A stretch of 64,000 nucleotides of DNA from Rhizoclosmatium globosum (lineage: Eukaryota > Chytridiomycota > Chytridiomycetes > Chytridiales > Chytriomycetaceae). The position numbers were made by a program, and so were the translations under genes. The stretch is from NCBI GenBank assembly GCA_002104985.1, contig MCGO01000119.1, forward strand, positions 57,971-121,970, given 5' to 3'. The notes beneath the pieces were generated by a model. The model did not search any database. It was not told the origin of the DNA and saw nothing but the letters and a program-made list of their open reading frames with translations. Of this stretch, positions 48,409 through 58,718 are shown piece after piece (the stretch's first letter is position 1; every line of letters begins with the position of its first letter).

Positions 48409-48733
48409 ACTCCAATAAATTTTATATCTTAGAAATGACTGTGATCTTGCCTTGAAGGGACCATGCGCGATTGCAGTTGTAGCAAGATGTCAACCAATCA
48501 ATGCCGACCAAGCCCAACTGAACAGGCCACCATCCCCACAAAAAAATCGAAACCGACCATCAACGGGCTTTCATCAGGAGTTCCAAACGGTCACAACGGG
48601 TATCAACGGGATCTGGCATGGATCACCAAAACATACCGCTATCTGTGATTGTGCGGCAAGTTTAGAAGAGTATAAAACCAGACTCAAGTTGTCACATCAC
48701 TAACATCAACGCACAACAATCTCAAATCAAAAC
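48409..48733 (+). promoter_or_regulatory. Promoter region of the peptide-precursor gene, with TATA box
   Basis: TATAAAA at 48671-48677 lies 57 bp upstream of the ATG at 48734. The rest of the 325-bp gap between the ABCC gene and the precursor gene has no conserved frame. Confidence 0.5.
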
Positions 48734-49520
48734 ATGAAAGTCTTTACTACTCTTTCCCTCCTTGTTCTCTCTCTTTTGGTCTCGGTGACAGTCAATGCCG
48801 CCCCAGTTTCTGTCCAAGGCGATGTAGCTGTTGTAAAGCGCGACCCGTTCTGCTGGAAGGGATACTCTCCAAACTACTGTAACTCATGGATCAAAAGCGT
48901 GATGTTCCAGCTGCTACTATTGGTGATGCACCAATGAAGCTCCAGTCCCAGCCAAGGAAGGAATTGTTGCTGCCTTGGTTAGACGCTCTCCATTCTGCTG
49001 GAAGGGATATTCCCCAAACTACTGTAACTCTTGGATTAGAAAGCGTGATGTTGAAACTGACGATGAAGTTCCTGTGTCTCGTACCCTTCCAAAGACGAAA
49101 GGATTTGCTGCTGCTTTGATCAAGCGTTCTCCATTCTGCTGGAAGGGTTACTCGCCAAACTACTGTAACTCATGGATTCGCAAGCGCGACGTTCCAGTTG
49201 CCACTATTGGTGATGCCCCAGTCGAAGCTCCAGTACCAGTCAAAGAAGGAATTGTCGCTGCCTTGGTTAGACGCTCTCCATTCTGCTGGAAGGGATATTC
49301 TCCAAACTATTGTAACTCTTGGATCCGCAAGCGCGAAGTTCCAGTTTCTACAATTTCTGATACTGCTGTTCCAGTCGAGACTCCAGCCGAGGTTGCTCAC
49401 GAAATTAGCAGCGTTTCAGTACCAGAAGCTCCAGTTAAGGCTGTCGTGCCAGTGAAGCGTTCTCCATTCTGTTGGAAGGGATACTCGCCAAACTATTGCA
49501 ACTCTTGGATTAGACGTTAA
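48734..49520 (+). CDS. Kex2-processed repeat precursor of a two-cysteine secreted peptide (pheromone-like)
   Basis: A signal peptide (MKVFTTLSLLVLSLLVSVTVNA, about 22 residues) is followed by five near-identical copies of a 17-residue peptide, [D/S]PFCWKGYSPNYCNSWI. Copies start at 48842, 48987, 49128, 49275 and 49461. Each is preceded by KR or RR, and copies 2-4 are followed by RKR, all dibasic Kex2-type sites. The two cysteines are eight residues apart and could form a loop. Spacers are acidic/Val-Ala-Pro-rich with Xaa-Ala/Xaa-Pro pairs (DVPVATIGDAPVEAP). This is the layout of fungal alpha-type pheromone precursors and of Kex2-processed repeat proteins. Between copies 1 and 2 two single bases appear lost (near 48894 and 48928); a 63-nt intron is a less likely alternative. 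The function is unproven. Confidence 0.8.
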
Positions 49521-49551
49521 AGATTCCTTTCTTCCTTCTCTTACAGTCATT

Positions 49552-49557
49552 TAATAA
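49552..49557 (+). terminator. Putative polyadenylation signal of precursor gene
   Basis: AATAAA about 32 bp after the stop codon of the precursor gene, followed by a T-rich stretch. Confidence 0.35.
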
Positions 49558-49812
49558 ACCTTTTTCTAAACTGACGAATACGTGGTCTTATGAAGGTGAA
49601 TATCTGAAACACACATGTTCAACTGCGCATGCCTTTCTGCCCGACACTTCCGAAACATAACTCCGTCTGACCAATCAGATTCTTGCTGAGTGAACATGAC
49701 TTCATTTCGAAGCCCAAGAAATAAGGGTTTCTGCTTGACGAACCATTCTTTGGGCATAAAACAGCTCTGCGCTTTTTTTCAAACTCCGTCAAAACCAAAT
49801 CCAAACAAGAAC

Positions 49813-49986
49813 ATGCCAGGAGTTATTGCATCTGCTGCCTCTAAGATTCAAGTCACAAAGCCATTGTCACCAGCATCAACAACCACATCTGCAAAAGCAA
49901 CTGCTTCGTCAAAACAAAGCAGCTCGCAAGCAACAGTAGCACTTGAACAATCTATTCAAAACTATTATGTCAATATGTACCTTTGA
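49813..49986 (+). CDS. Small hypothetical protein (57 aa)
   Basis: A short frame MPGVIASAASKIQ...ending QNYYVNMYL, rich in Ser, Thr, Ala and Lys, with no membrane segment. A weak TATA-like element (CATAAAA) lies about 50 bp upstream of the ATG, similar to the two better TATA-driven genes in this window. No family is recognised. It could be a real small protein or a chance frame in the promoter of the helicase gene. Confidence 0.3.
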   Translation: MPGVIASAASKIQVTKPLSPASTTTSAKATASSKQSSSQATVALEQSIQNYYVNMYL

Positions 49987-50150
49987 ATGACCTCGACCTC
50001 AATATCGTCTCAAAACGTTCTATAGGGATCTTGCCCTTTCCATTTGCATATACTCTACTCATAATAAATAGCATAATTATCTGCTTTGATTCATTTCATT
50101 CTGTCTCGAATTGATTTCCTTTTGCTTGATTGATTTCCAACCCAACCGGA

Positions 50151-53100
50151 ATGGCTTTGCCACCAACCTCAACGTCCTCGACATCGTCAGCTCCGCCTCA
50201 GGCGCAGCTTGTTACTCAGTTCCAAAAATTGCTGCCTGAATATGTCACAACCCACTCTGAATCATCAGTGGACGACTGGGCACTTCTTGACGACATTCGC
50301 CAACAACTCTCCGATGACGACGCGCCGCTCTTCGAACTTCTCTCCGACGTCGCAAACTTTCGCAGCGCCGAAGTTCGCGTTGAAGTGGGCATGGACGACG
50401 AGCGGCGGCGCATTGACGTGGCGTTGTTTGCGAACGAAAACGCCGTCTTTCAACTCGGCGCGGCTCTGCGGCAAACGTTAAACCAGAACAGCCAAACCGA
50501 AGAAGACGAAGAAGTTGGTGGCAATGCTGCCTCCCTGCTTGCTGCTTGCAGTCCAGTCGTATCTCTAACTGAGCAAGAAACGATGTTTGTGGACAACCTC
50601 AAACCTGCTCTACTACCGTATCAAAAACGTGCGCTCAAGTGGATGCTGCATAGAGAACAAAGACCTGGAACGGACACTCCGCTGTTAATCGAGACACTAA
50701 CAACAGTGAATGGAAGTAGACTATTCTTCAACAGAATGACTGAAATTGCTTCTTTTTCATCTGATACATCCATCTTAAAATCAGACAATGTGAATGATAT
50801 ATGTGGAGGTATTCTTGCAGGTATGAGTGCAAAATTATGTTGGCTCAAACAACTGAACTTGGGTCATAGATGAAATGGGTCTTGGCAAAACAGTCGAAAT
50901 ACTAGCACTAATTTGCGCACATCCGGGCTCAAGCACATCTATTCCACCAATTGATACGAATCAAATCTTTAAGCCTCCAACAAAACTTGAACTTGACGCA
51001 TCTTCAACGATTTACACCTGTTCATCTTGTCCTGTCTCGGAGAAGAAAAGTGTAACAATACAGTGCTTTCTCTGTTCATATCGCTACCACCTCAACTGTG
51101 TTAAATGCACCCCATCGAAACCCCCAAGAAAGAATCCACCTCCCTACCGATGCCCCACGTGTATTAGTAAAACGCCAGAATCTCTTTTACCAACTACTGC
51201 AACTTTAATAATTACTCCACCTTCAATTCTCTCTCAATGGATCTCAGAAATCCACACACACGCGCCAAACCTCTCTGTCTACCACTACCTTGGCCGCAAA
51301 AAGCAAGATTACTCAACTCCACATGAGCTATCCTCATATGATATTGTTATCACGACGTATGACGTTCTCCAGAAGGAGTTTCCTTTTGTCAATGCTGAAG
51401 ACAATCCACGATACACGCGACATGATCGAGAATATGCGCCTGCGAAATGTCCGTTGACAACAGTGAACTGGTGGCGTGTTTGTTTGGATGAAGCGCAGAT
51501 GGTTGAATCTGTGACAACACATACGGCAGCGATGGCTCGACGAATTCCACGATACATCCTGGGTTGTACGGGACTCCGATTTCAAAGCACGGGGTTCCGA
51601 TCTGTATGGGTTGGGTGTATTTCTTGGAGTGGAGTGCACTTATGGGAAGGGAATCAATTGGTTCTTGAAGCCAGAGCGTTTCAGGGACTTGAAGGAGTTG
51701 GCGAAACGTATTATGTGTCGAAACACAAGGCCAGTGTCAAAGATGAGCTCGTTTTACCTGCACAGAGGCAGTGGATTGTGGAATTAGAGTTTAGTAGGGT
51801 TGAACGGAGTTACTAGATGAACTGTATCGCTTGTGCTTGCAGGAGTAACGCATCAGGATCCTGAGACTGGGTATTCTCGAGGGAGAAACAAGAAAAAGAA
51901 GTCGGAGGACGAAGGAAAGATTAAAATGCGCCAATGGCTTTTGCAACTTAGGCAAATATGGTAATCTCTTTCACCTTTTCTCTCGCAGGTAATAATTACT
52001 CCAAAACATCAGTTGTCACCCTCAAATGGCCAGCACAACAAGAAGGCTCTGGGTGCTGGAGGCGCGGCGGAAATCAAGACAATACATCAAGTCCTTCAAG
52101 TTATGAAGCGACAAGCCATTTCGGCAGTCAACATTAGCGAACGTCATTTACTTCAACTAAGTTCACCAAAGCGCATCTTATCGAATTCAAAAAGGACTAT
52201 GAACGTGCTATCGGAATCTACGGAGCAGCGTTAATGAAATTCGAAACATATCAACAACTCACTACAGCTCTGTCTCGTCTTGAGGAAGTAACCAACCGTG
52301 ACGACGATGACGGAAGTGAAAGTGGTGAAGCTGATATTTCCACAAGCGAAAAAGAAGGACTTGGTCTTACAGCTCCATTTATACCGAGATCTCCAGCACC
52401 AAGCTGTTTTTTCACCGCGTGTTGCTACAACTCACTGGAAACGAAGAGTTGGAAAAAAGTGGTATAAAGACGCAGAACTACTTCGTCGCGAGATGCTGGG
52501 AAGTCTTGAATCGGATGTAGAAAAGTTACGAAGTGCGTTTTTCAAAAAGGGGTGGGAGAATCGTGGTGCGGATGAAGTTATTAAAAACGTTGAGCTTTGG
52601 CGACGGGATTTTGCGAAAGTTGTGGGGCGATATTGGACTCGTTGTTCGACGTGCTGTTTCAGATGCAAGAGTGTTATTGAGTACGTTAAGTAGACAGTGG
52701 GAAGAAGGAATCGCGAACTGGCGGTCCAAAATTTTGGAACTTATCAATACGGGATTAGAAGGGAATGAAATTGCCGAGGGTGAAAAGCTTACCGGAGAAG
52801 AGTACGCAGCTGGTGAGGAGAGACAGAGCGAAATGGACGATTTGATGGATCACTATCGAGAAATGCTGGAAGATAGGTGGGAGCTGTTGGACGTAAAACA
52901 TGTAGCAGAAGGAGGAACTGTAGTACAACGCAAGAAACACACTGGTTCAATAATTACAAAGAAGGACCGCGAGTGCGAGGCGCTGAGGGAAAAGTTTTTA
53001 CTAAAGAAGGGTGGTGTGCCGTTATCGCAAGTTGTAAGGGAAATCAAGCAGCTGGCTGAGACAGGATATATGCCTGAAATTGAACGTCGTATTGCAAGAA

Positions 53101-54596
53101 CATACGTTTCGGAACTGGAAAAAGGAGTAAAGCTTGAGTTGGAGTGTGTAAAGGCTTTGAAAAAGTAAGGTTATCGAGTATTAATTTTGATTAACCGAAA
53201 CTTAGGGAGTTCAAGACCTCAAGGACCTTGCGAATGCGCGTATTGAATTCTTTAAACGTTTTCAGGAAATCTCGCACAGCTTGGATCCAATGGAGAAGCC
53301 GGACGATGTTGACCATGAAATGAATGTTATTCAATCAGAAATAGGAAAGACGGAAGTTCAACTTGTTGCTCAAATTGGAAGATCAAGGTATCTCAATAGC
53401 TTGTCTTCGGACGGAGACGATCATTCCGAGGCTGAGAAAGAAAAGACCCAAGAGTGTCCCATCTGCAAAGAACCAATCGACAAAGGTTTCATAACAGAAT
53501 GTGGTCACTTTTATCATGAAGAATGCATGAATCTCTGGGTTCCACAACATCGAAAATGCGCTGTTTGCAAACAATCCATCACGAACTTGAAAACTCAACT
53601 GACGAAAATTGACTCTGCTGTCACTACTGGCCTTCCACCCGCCCCACAGTCTGATGAACCTTCAGAACCTGTTATTTATCGCCACGACCGCTTGATACCT
53701 CCCTCCATTCTCGAATCGCATCGTTGAAGCTTGATTCTCGTGACAGTTTCGGAACAAAGGCTGATTTCCTGCTGCGCCACCTCCTTCACATTTTCACCAC
53801 AGAGCCAACAGCAAAATGCATACTTTTTTCTCAGTGGGAGCAGGTTCTTTCAGTTATTGGCACTGGTTGCGACAAAAACTCGATTGGATACGTCAAAATG
53901 GACACTGGCGGAAACAAGAAGAAAGTAGACGCTGTGACAAAGTTTCGAATCGATCCAAATATCAAATTGTTCATGTTAAACTCTAAGAGTCAGAGCAGCG
54001 GATTGACCCTTGTGAATGCAACGCACGTGTTTTTAGTGGAGCCGGTTGTGAATCCTGGAGTCGAGATGCAAGGTAATAGATCCTCATGTGGTGAATGCTA
54101 ATTATTTCGGATAGCCATCAATCGAGTTCATCGAATTGGCCAAACAAAGGAAACCAACGTGTATCGATACATCATTCAGAACACGATTGAAGGACGAGTA
54201 TACACGCTATTGAATCGAGACACTCAAGCCCTGACAGAAGTGAAGAAGGAGACTAAGGATATGGGTGGTGGAGAATACGTCGTTGATGACGATGTGGCAT
54301 GGTGCCTTCTCGGCAAACGTGGAAACGATAGTGCAGAAAAAATCGAGGAAATTGAGGAACCTGAAGCTGTGGATGAAATAGCCGTGGAGTTGGAGCAAGA
54401 AGAAGCACTGGCCGTTGAGGTCGAGCAGGAGAACGCCGTTGACTTTGCAGGAGCACCTCAAGAGACTGATGAAATGGTAGGAATACTGCAAACAGAAGAT
54501 GAAAGGCTCGATCCAGTCCCAAAATCTCAGTTTGGTACGGGGCGAAGAGGGCAAAAGAGGAAAAGGGTGGATGATAGCGGTTTGCGAATACGCTGA
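50151..54596 (+). CDS. SHPRH/Irc20-like SNF2 helicase-E3 ubiquitin ligase
   Basis: Exon 1 runs to 50820, then a 49-nt intron. Order of parts: LLPYQKRALKWMLHRE, Walker A DEMGLGKTVEILALI, an inserted PHD finger (YTCSSC...CFLCSYRYHLNCV...YRCPTC), IITPPSILSQWISEI, the motif II variant CLDEAQMVES (DEAQ), then GVFLGVECTYGKG. A long coiled-coil insert follows, then a C3HC4 RING (CPICKEPIDKGFITECGHFYHEEC...CAVC) and helicase motifs V-VI (HVFLVEPVVNPGVEMQ, NRVHRIGQT). This PHD plus RING-in-SNF2 layout is that of SHPRH, an E3 for PCNA polyubiquitylation in DNA-damage tolerance. The tail is acidic, then basic. Several frame breaks lie between 51570 and 52690; other exons are clean. Confidence 0.85.
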
Positions 54597-54675
54597 CAAT
54601 TTCGAGAAAGTATCTAGTGAGGCGTATTGTTTTAAAACTTTGACACTTGGTTTGTTGATTTCGAATAATGGCTCA

Positions 54676-55519
54676 ATGAAGCAAGATGTGGTTGCTGCCA
54701 CTGAACTCTTTGTGAGGAAAGAACTCGCGAATGCCGACGCGGTAATCACGTTTTAAACTAATAATAAGCTATAAATGAAGTTCCTGTGTTTCCAGGCCCA
54801 TGACTTTGCGCACATTCAGCGAGTAAGGACAACGGCTGTGCATCTTGCCTCTGTTTCTGGTGCAGATGCTCTGATTGTGGAGCGGCATCTCTTCTGCACG
54901 ATATCGGTGACTATAAACTTACAAAGATTGATCGGAACCAGGCTGAGATTGAGGCTCTGATTGCTGGTGAGGACCTTGCTATCTCTAGTTGAGTTGAATC
55001 CTTTCTGCTAATGTCGTCGTAGCATTCCTCAAAACTACCAACTGCCCCGCAGAAACAGTGTTGCGAGTCGCGTCAGTTGCATCAAGAGTTGGTTTCAAGA
55101 AGAACGCATTTGCGAATGCAGAAGAAAGAGAGAAGTACAATCAGGAAATGTCGATTGAATTGGCGTGTGTTCAGGATGCAGATACGTTGGATGCTATGGG
55201 TGCAATAGGAATTGCTCGTGCCTTTGCCTTTGGAGGATCACGAGACCGCCCACTTTACGACGATGAATCCCTCTCTCCAACAGGCTTCTTTTCAAACCCA
55301 AGTCGAGAACTAACGGAGCAGGAATATTCTCGAAAAGACACTGGATCAACTGTTGGCCACTTTTTCGAGAAACTCCTCAAACTTAAAGATCGACTGTTGA
55401 CGGAAGAAGGAAAACGATTGGGAATCAAGAGACATGAAATTATGGTTAATTATTTACGTGAACTGGGTGCTGAATGTGTTGGCATGGATAATAGTTCGAA
55501 TACTTCAGAAACAAAGTGA
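54676..55519 (+). CDS. HD-domain metal-dependent hydrolase
   Basis: Exon 1 (54676-54741), exon 2 from 54796 and a last exon starting at about 55021 encode about 235 aa. The HD signature is visible: AHDFAHIQRVRTTAV supplies the first His/Asp pair, LLHDIGDYK the central HD, and CVQDADTLDAMGAIGIAR the distal Asp. This pattern belongs to the YedJ-like HD hydrolases, metal-dependent phosphohydrolases of unknown cellular substrate. One base is missing near 54882, just before AASLLHDIGD. The stop is 27 bp from the convergent mini zinc-cluster gene. Confidence 0.78.
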
Positions 55520-55546
55520 ATCTTCTATAATAGTTATTTATCTTAT

Positions 55547-55835
55547 TCAAAAGAGCAGCAAATTGGCGATATCGGTGACGCGCTTGTTATTTGAGTTTCC
55601 AGACTGTTGTATTGATTGAGGTGCTCGTTCAGCCACGTTTGCACTGTAGGGTAGTGCTTTAGCAATAGGATAGGATCAAGAAAACTAAAGCGACTTACTC
55701 GTTTTCCAGTATCAGATAAACACATTCAACGCCCTTGCTTTTGCAACTAACACAGCCATCCAACTCCCTCGAACAACCTTTCTTCTTGGCCCTGCATTCG
55801 CGACAACCTTTCCGGCTCCACTTGACTTCACTCAT
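55547..55835 (-). CDS. Mini Zn2Cys6 zinc-cluster protein
   Basis: Exon 1 (55835-55699) and exon 2 (55643-55547) join in phase over a 55-nt intron (GTAAGT...CTACAG) to give only 77 aa. Cysteines at 11, 14, 21, 28, 31 and 38 form a complete binuclear cluster (CX2CX6CX6CX2CX6C) with the basic loop RAKKKGC. After the cluster only about 39 polar residues follow, so there is no middle homology or activation domain. It could bind DNA without activating, for example as a competitor of a full-length regulator; that is inference. It is divergent from, and clearly related to, the next gene. Confidence 0.6.
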
Positions 55836-56211
55836 TGATATGGCAACCGCCGTTTGATGGAGTCTTGGATCAGATTGTGTTCCTGTGATACTTTTCGTGA
55901 TTGGAGATCGGAGGATGAGGAGAGACATCTCTATACAGTTATCTCCATCAAACTTGAAAACAAATTCAATAGGATAAAGCTTTTGTGATGTAGTTTATAA
56001 CCAACAACTCTAATGAAGTGAAAATCAATGCAGTAGCACTTGAACTAAAAATTGGGGCTGTAACGATTTGGTGGAAGAACACGGAATCTCCAAACTTGTG
56101 TCTCCTCAAGCGTTCAGCTGGAATTCAAGAACAGCGACTTTACCACCACTCTTGGAATATAATCGCTCATCGTTTGCGTAACTGCGCAAGGGAAAAATCT
56201 GCACACAAACT
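55836..56211. promoter_or_regulatory. Shared divergent region between the two mini zinc-cluster genes
   Basis: This 376-bp gap separates two divergently transcribed paralogous genes. It contains a weak minus-strand frame in phase with the first gene (a possible longer N-terminus from 55928). No repeat is seen. Confidence 0.35.
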
Positions 56212-56607
56212 ATGACTGTCAAACGAACATCCTGTGAGGAATGTCGCATCAAGAAGAAGGGATGCACCAAGGAACTTAATGGCTGCACAGGATGTCGAAT
56301 GAAGGGTATTACATGTTATTATTCTGATAGAAGGCAAGTTTTACCTGATGTTCAGGAATCTCGAACAGCCATCGTATCCAGGACAACCCAGGAAGAAAAC
56401 GCGAACGATATATATCTTCTTAACTGGCTCAATCAAACAGCAGTCCTGGATCAGCCACTCCAGAATCACCAGCTATCGCCGCCGCAGTTATTATGTCCAC
56501 TGCAGCCCTTGGCAAATATCCCTACGGAAAAATCAAACGTAAATTATTTGCTTACTCAATGGTTAGCAGTACCTTCAACCCGATATCCGTTATTCCCACC
56601 TTCTTGA
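56212..56607 (+). CDS. Small Zn2Cys6 zinc-cluster protein
   Basis: One frame of 131 aa. Cysteines at 8, 11, 18, 25, 28 and 35 form CX2CX6CX6CX2CX6C, with RIKKKGCTKELNGCTGC closely matching the divergent neighbour (RAKKKGCSRELDGCVSC). The remaining 95 residues are Gln/Leu/Pro-rich (LLNWLNQTAVLDQPLQNH; LSPPQLLCPLQPL) with repeated NWLNQ/LLTQWL-like motifs that could be a short interaction or activation segment. It lacks the roughly 500-residue middle region of TF1-TF3. A further exon cannot be excluded. Confidence 0.6.
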   Translation: MTVKRTSCEECRIKKKGCTKELNGCTGCRMKGITCYYSDRRQVLPDVQESRTAIVSRTTQEENANDIYLLNWLNQTAVLDQPLQNHQLSPPQLLCPLQPLANIPTEKSNVNYLLTQWLAVPSTRYPLFPPS

Positions 56608-56661
56608 GCAACATTGGTAATTTACATATATAAAAATTATGCCTCTTTAATTAATTTTTCG

Positions 56662-58486
56662 TCACAAAATGGCACCAGCTACGGCAGTTGAGATCCAAGT
56701 GGAAAAAGCTCCAGTCAACATGGCTGACAGAGCCAATTCAGCCAAATCCTTTCTACGAGAAGGAGCAATAACTCCCAGAATTGAGGTCTGAATTCCAATT
56801 GACCCAATATTCGCGAACCCACAAAGCGCAAAACTCATCAAGCGGACAGTACGAAGTGGGAAAGCTCCGTTCAATGGATAAGATCCGTCTGCTGTAGCGT
56901 TAACCTGGAAGGCATAGTCGTGCAAATTCGCGTATGCAACAAACTCGTTCACCACCAATTTGGTTGCCATAAATTCGGCAGACTTGCGCGCATCGCCAAC
57001 TGGAATACCAAGGCAAACAGCGACTGGCCAGAAAATGTATGAAAGGAGAAGCTGGATGGAAACTGGTTGGGAGGAGTCAATCCAGTTGGCAATGCCGACC
57101 ATGTTGAAGGCCCAAGCGACAATATCGTTGGCACATTGGTAGAGTGAAATAATGGCCAAAAGGGAACCAGTGATAAGAAGACAGAGTTGAACACCGATAG
57201 CGGCTCCCTTGGAAGCAGCGTCAAGCAAGTTCGCATCCTTTTCATCGGTTTCTGGGACTTTAACAGTACCCTTGGTGATTGATTCTTCTGTCTCTGGGTA
57301 AATGATCTTGGAGACAAGAAGCGAGCAGGGAACAGACATCAAGCAAGAAGCCAACAAGGTAGAAGTGGACGATGGGTTGTTACCAGTGTCTATAACATGA
57401 AAGGTTAAGCAAATATTAAAGAAAATAATTTCCTACAATTGATGTAAGCAATCAACACGGATCCAGAAATAGTCGCAAAACCGGAGACCATAGCGGAGTG
57501 GATTTCAGATCGAGTCATAAACTCAACGAAGGGCTTAACAAGAAGCGCTGACTCTCCTTGTCCAACGAAAGGAGAAGCAGCAGCCACAACAGACTCAGCC
57601 CCAGAGGTACCCATCAAGCGAACCATGATCCAAGCAAACTTTCCAACAATGTACTGCATACCTCCAATATAGTAGACGATTGAAATGAAAGAAACAAAGA
57701 ACAGAATCGCAGGAAGAACAGCCACAGCAAATGTGTATTTGAACGGGTTGTTCGCCTTGGGTCCAAGAACAAATTCAAGACCAGCTGTTGACTCCTCCAA
57801 GAAGGTAGTAATCAATTGGACAAGAACCAGAAGATGTCGACACCAATTGAGTTTTGAGAATGAAAATTGCGATGATGTATTGGATATAGAAACCAGAGAG
57901 TACAGTTCCCCAGGGATGTTCTTTCTGTCATTTGAGAACCCGTAGAGTAAAGCTGTCATGAGAATAATTCCTGCAATGGACTGGAGTCTTTGTCCGATAT
58001 TTCCAGTTTCAGTGACAGGAGATCCGCACGCAACGGCAAGGAGAATCGCCAAGTAAACAACACCAGCAATTGGAAGCTGGAATTTCTCTGGAACCGCATT
58101 AACTCCAGCTCCGATAGTGAGGTTCCAGGCTCTCCCAAGTGGCTCTAAATATCATTGGACGCTATTTTTAGTTTCCTTCTAGAACACAGATCCGAAACAA
58201 ACATACCGTAAATAAGTTGGCTCATAGAAATGTGCTGGGCCAAGAATCTCAGCGTGATTAGAACGTAGACAACAATTGCAAACACGTATCCAGGCTTGCC
58301 TTGACCTTTGATGATGACCGCGATGATGAAGGCAGTCAGTGGCAGCCAAATGGCCAAATGGTAGAGAGCAGTTTTGGCATCTCTCTTTCCAAACTTCTTC
58401 TTTTCTTTGGATTGGGCTTCGATGGTGTCGCCAAGACCGTTGGTTGGGTTCAAGTCAATGACTGCTTTGTTGTGTGGAATAGCCAT
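56662..58486 (-). CDS. Concentrative nucleoside transporter (CNT/SLC28 family)
   Basis: Exons on the minus strand from the ATG at 58486, with introns near 58145-58205 and 57390-57440. The N-terminus is hydrophilic, then membrane helices begin (YHLAIWLPLTAFIIAVII). Diagnostic CNT motifs are GQGESALLVKPFVEFMTRSE and EIHSAMVSGFATISGSVLIAYI, followed later by LVVNEFVAYANL and GFANIGSIGIQ. These residues line the nucleoside site and hairpins. The transporter imports nucleosides with Na+ or H+ at the plasma membrane. One frame break lies near 57850-57900 (before FLVQLITTFLEES). CNTs are rare in ascomycetes and support an early-diverging fungus. Confidence 0.85.
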
Positions 58487-58718
58487 TTTTCACGGTTTGG
58501 TTCAAAGAAAAACGTCGTGATGAACTATTAAAAGAACCAGTGCATCGCTGACATATTCTTCAGGAAATACTACCCGCTTTTCTTGTGGACACCGATGCCC
58601 ACGGAACAAGCCAATGCCTGCGTGTTCCACCTTCGATGCAAAACGACGATTACTCATAATTAATTATTCGAAATCAAGCCAGACAAGTTCTCGATTGGTC
58701 AACAACATCTTTCAAAAA

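Noticed and set aside
48898..48960. Intron explaining the frame change between peptide repeats 1 and 2
   Set aside because: A GTGATG...CCAAG intron would be in phase, but the sequence removed clearly matches the spacer found between other repeats (RDVPAATIGDAP). Two one-base losses fit better.
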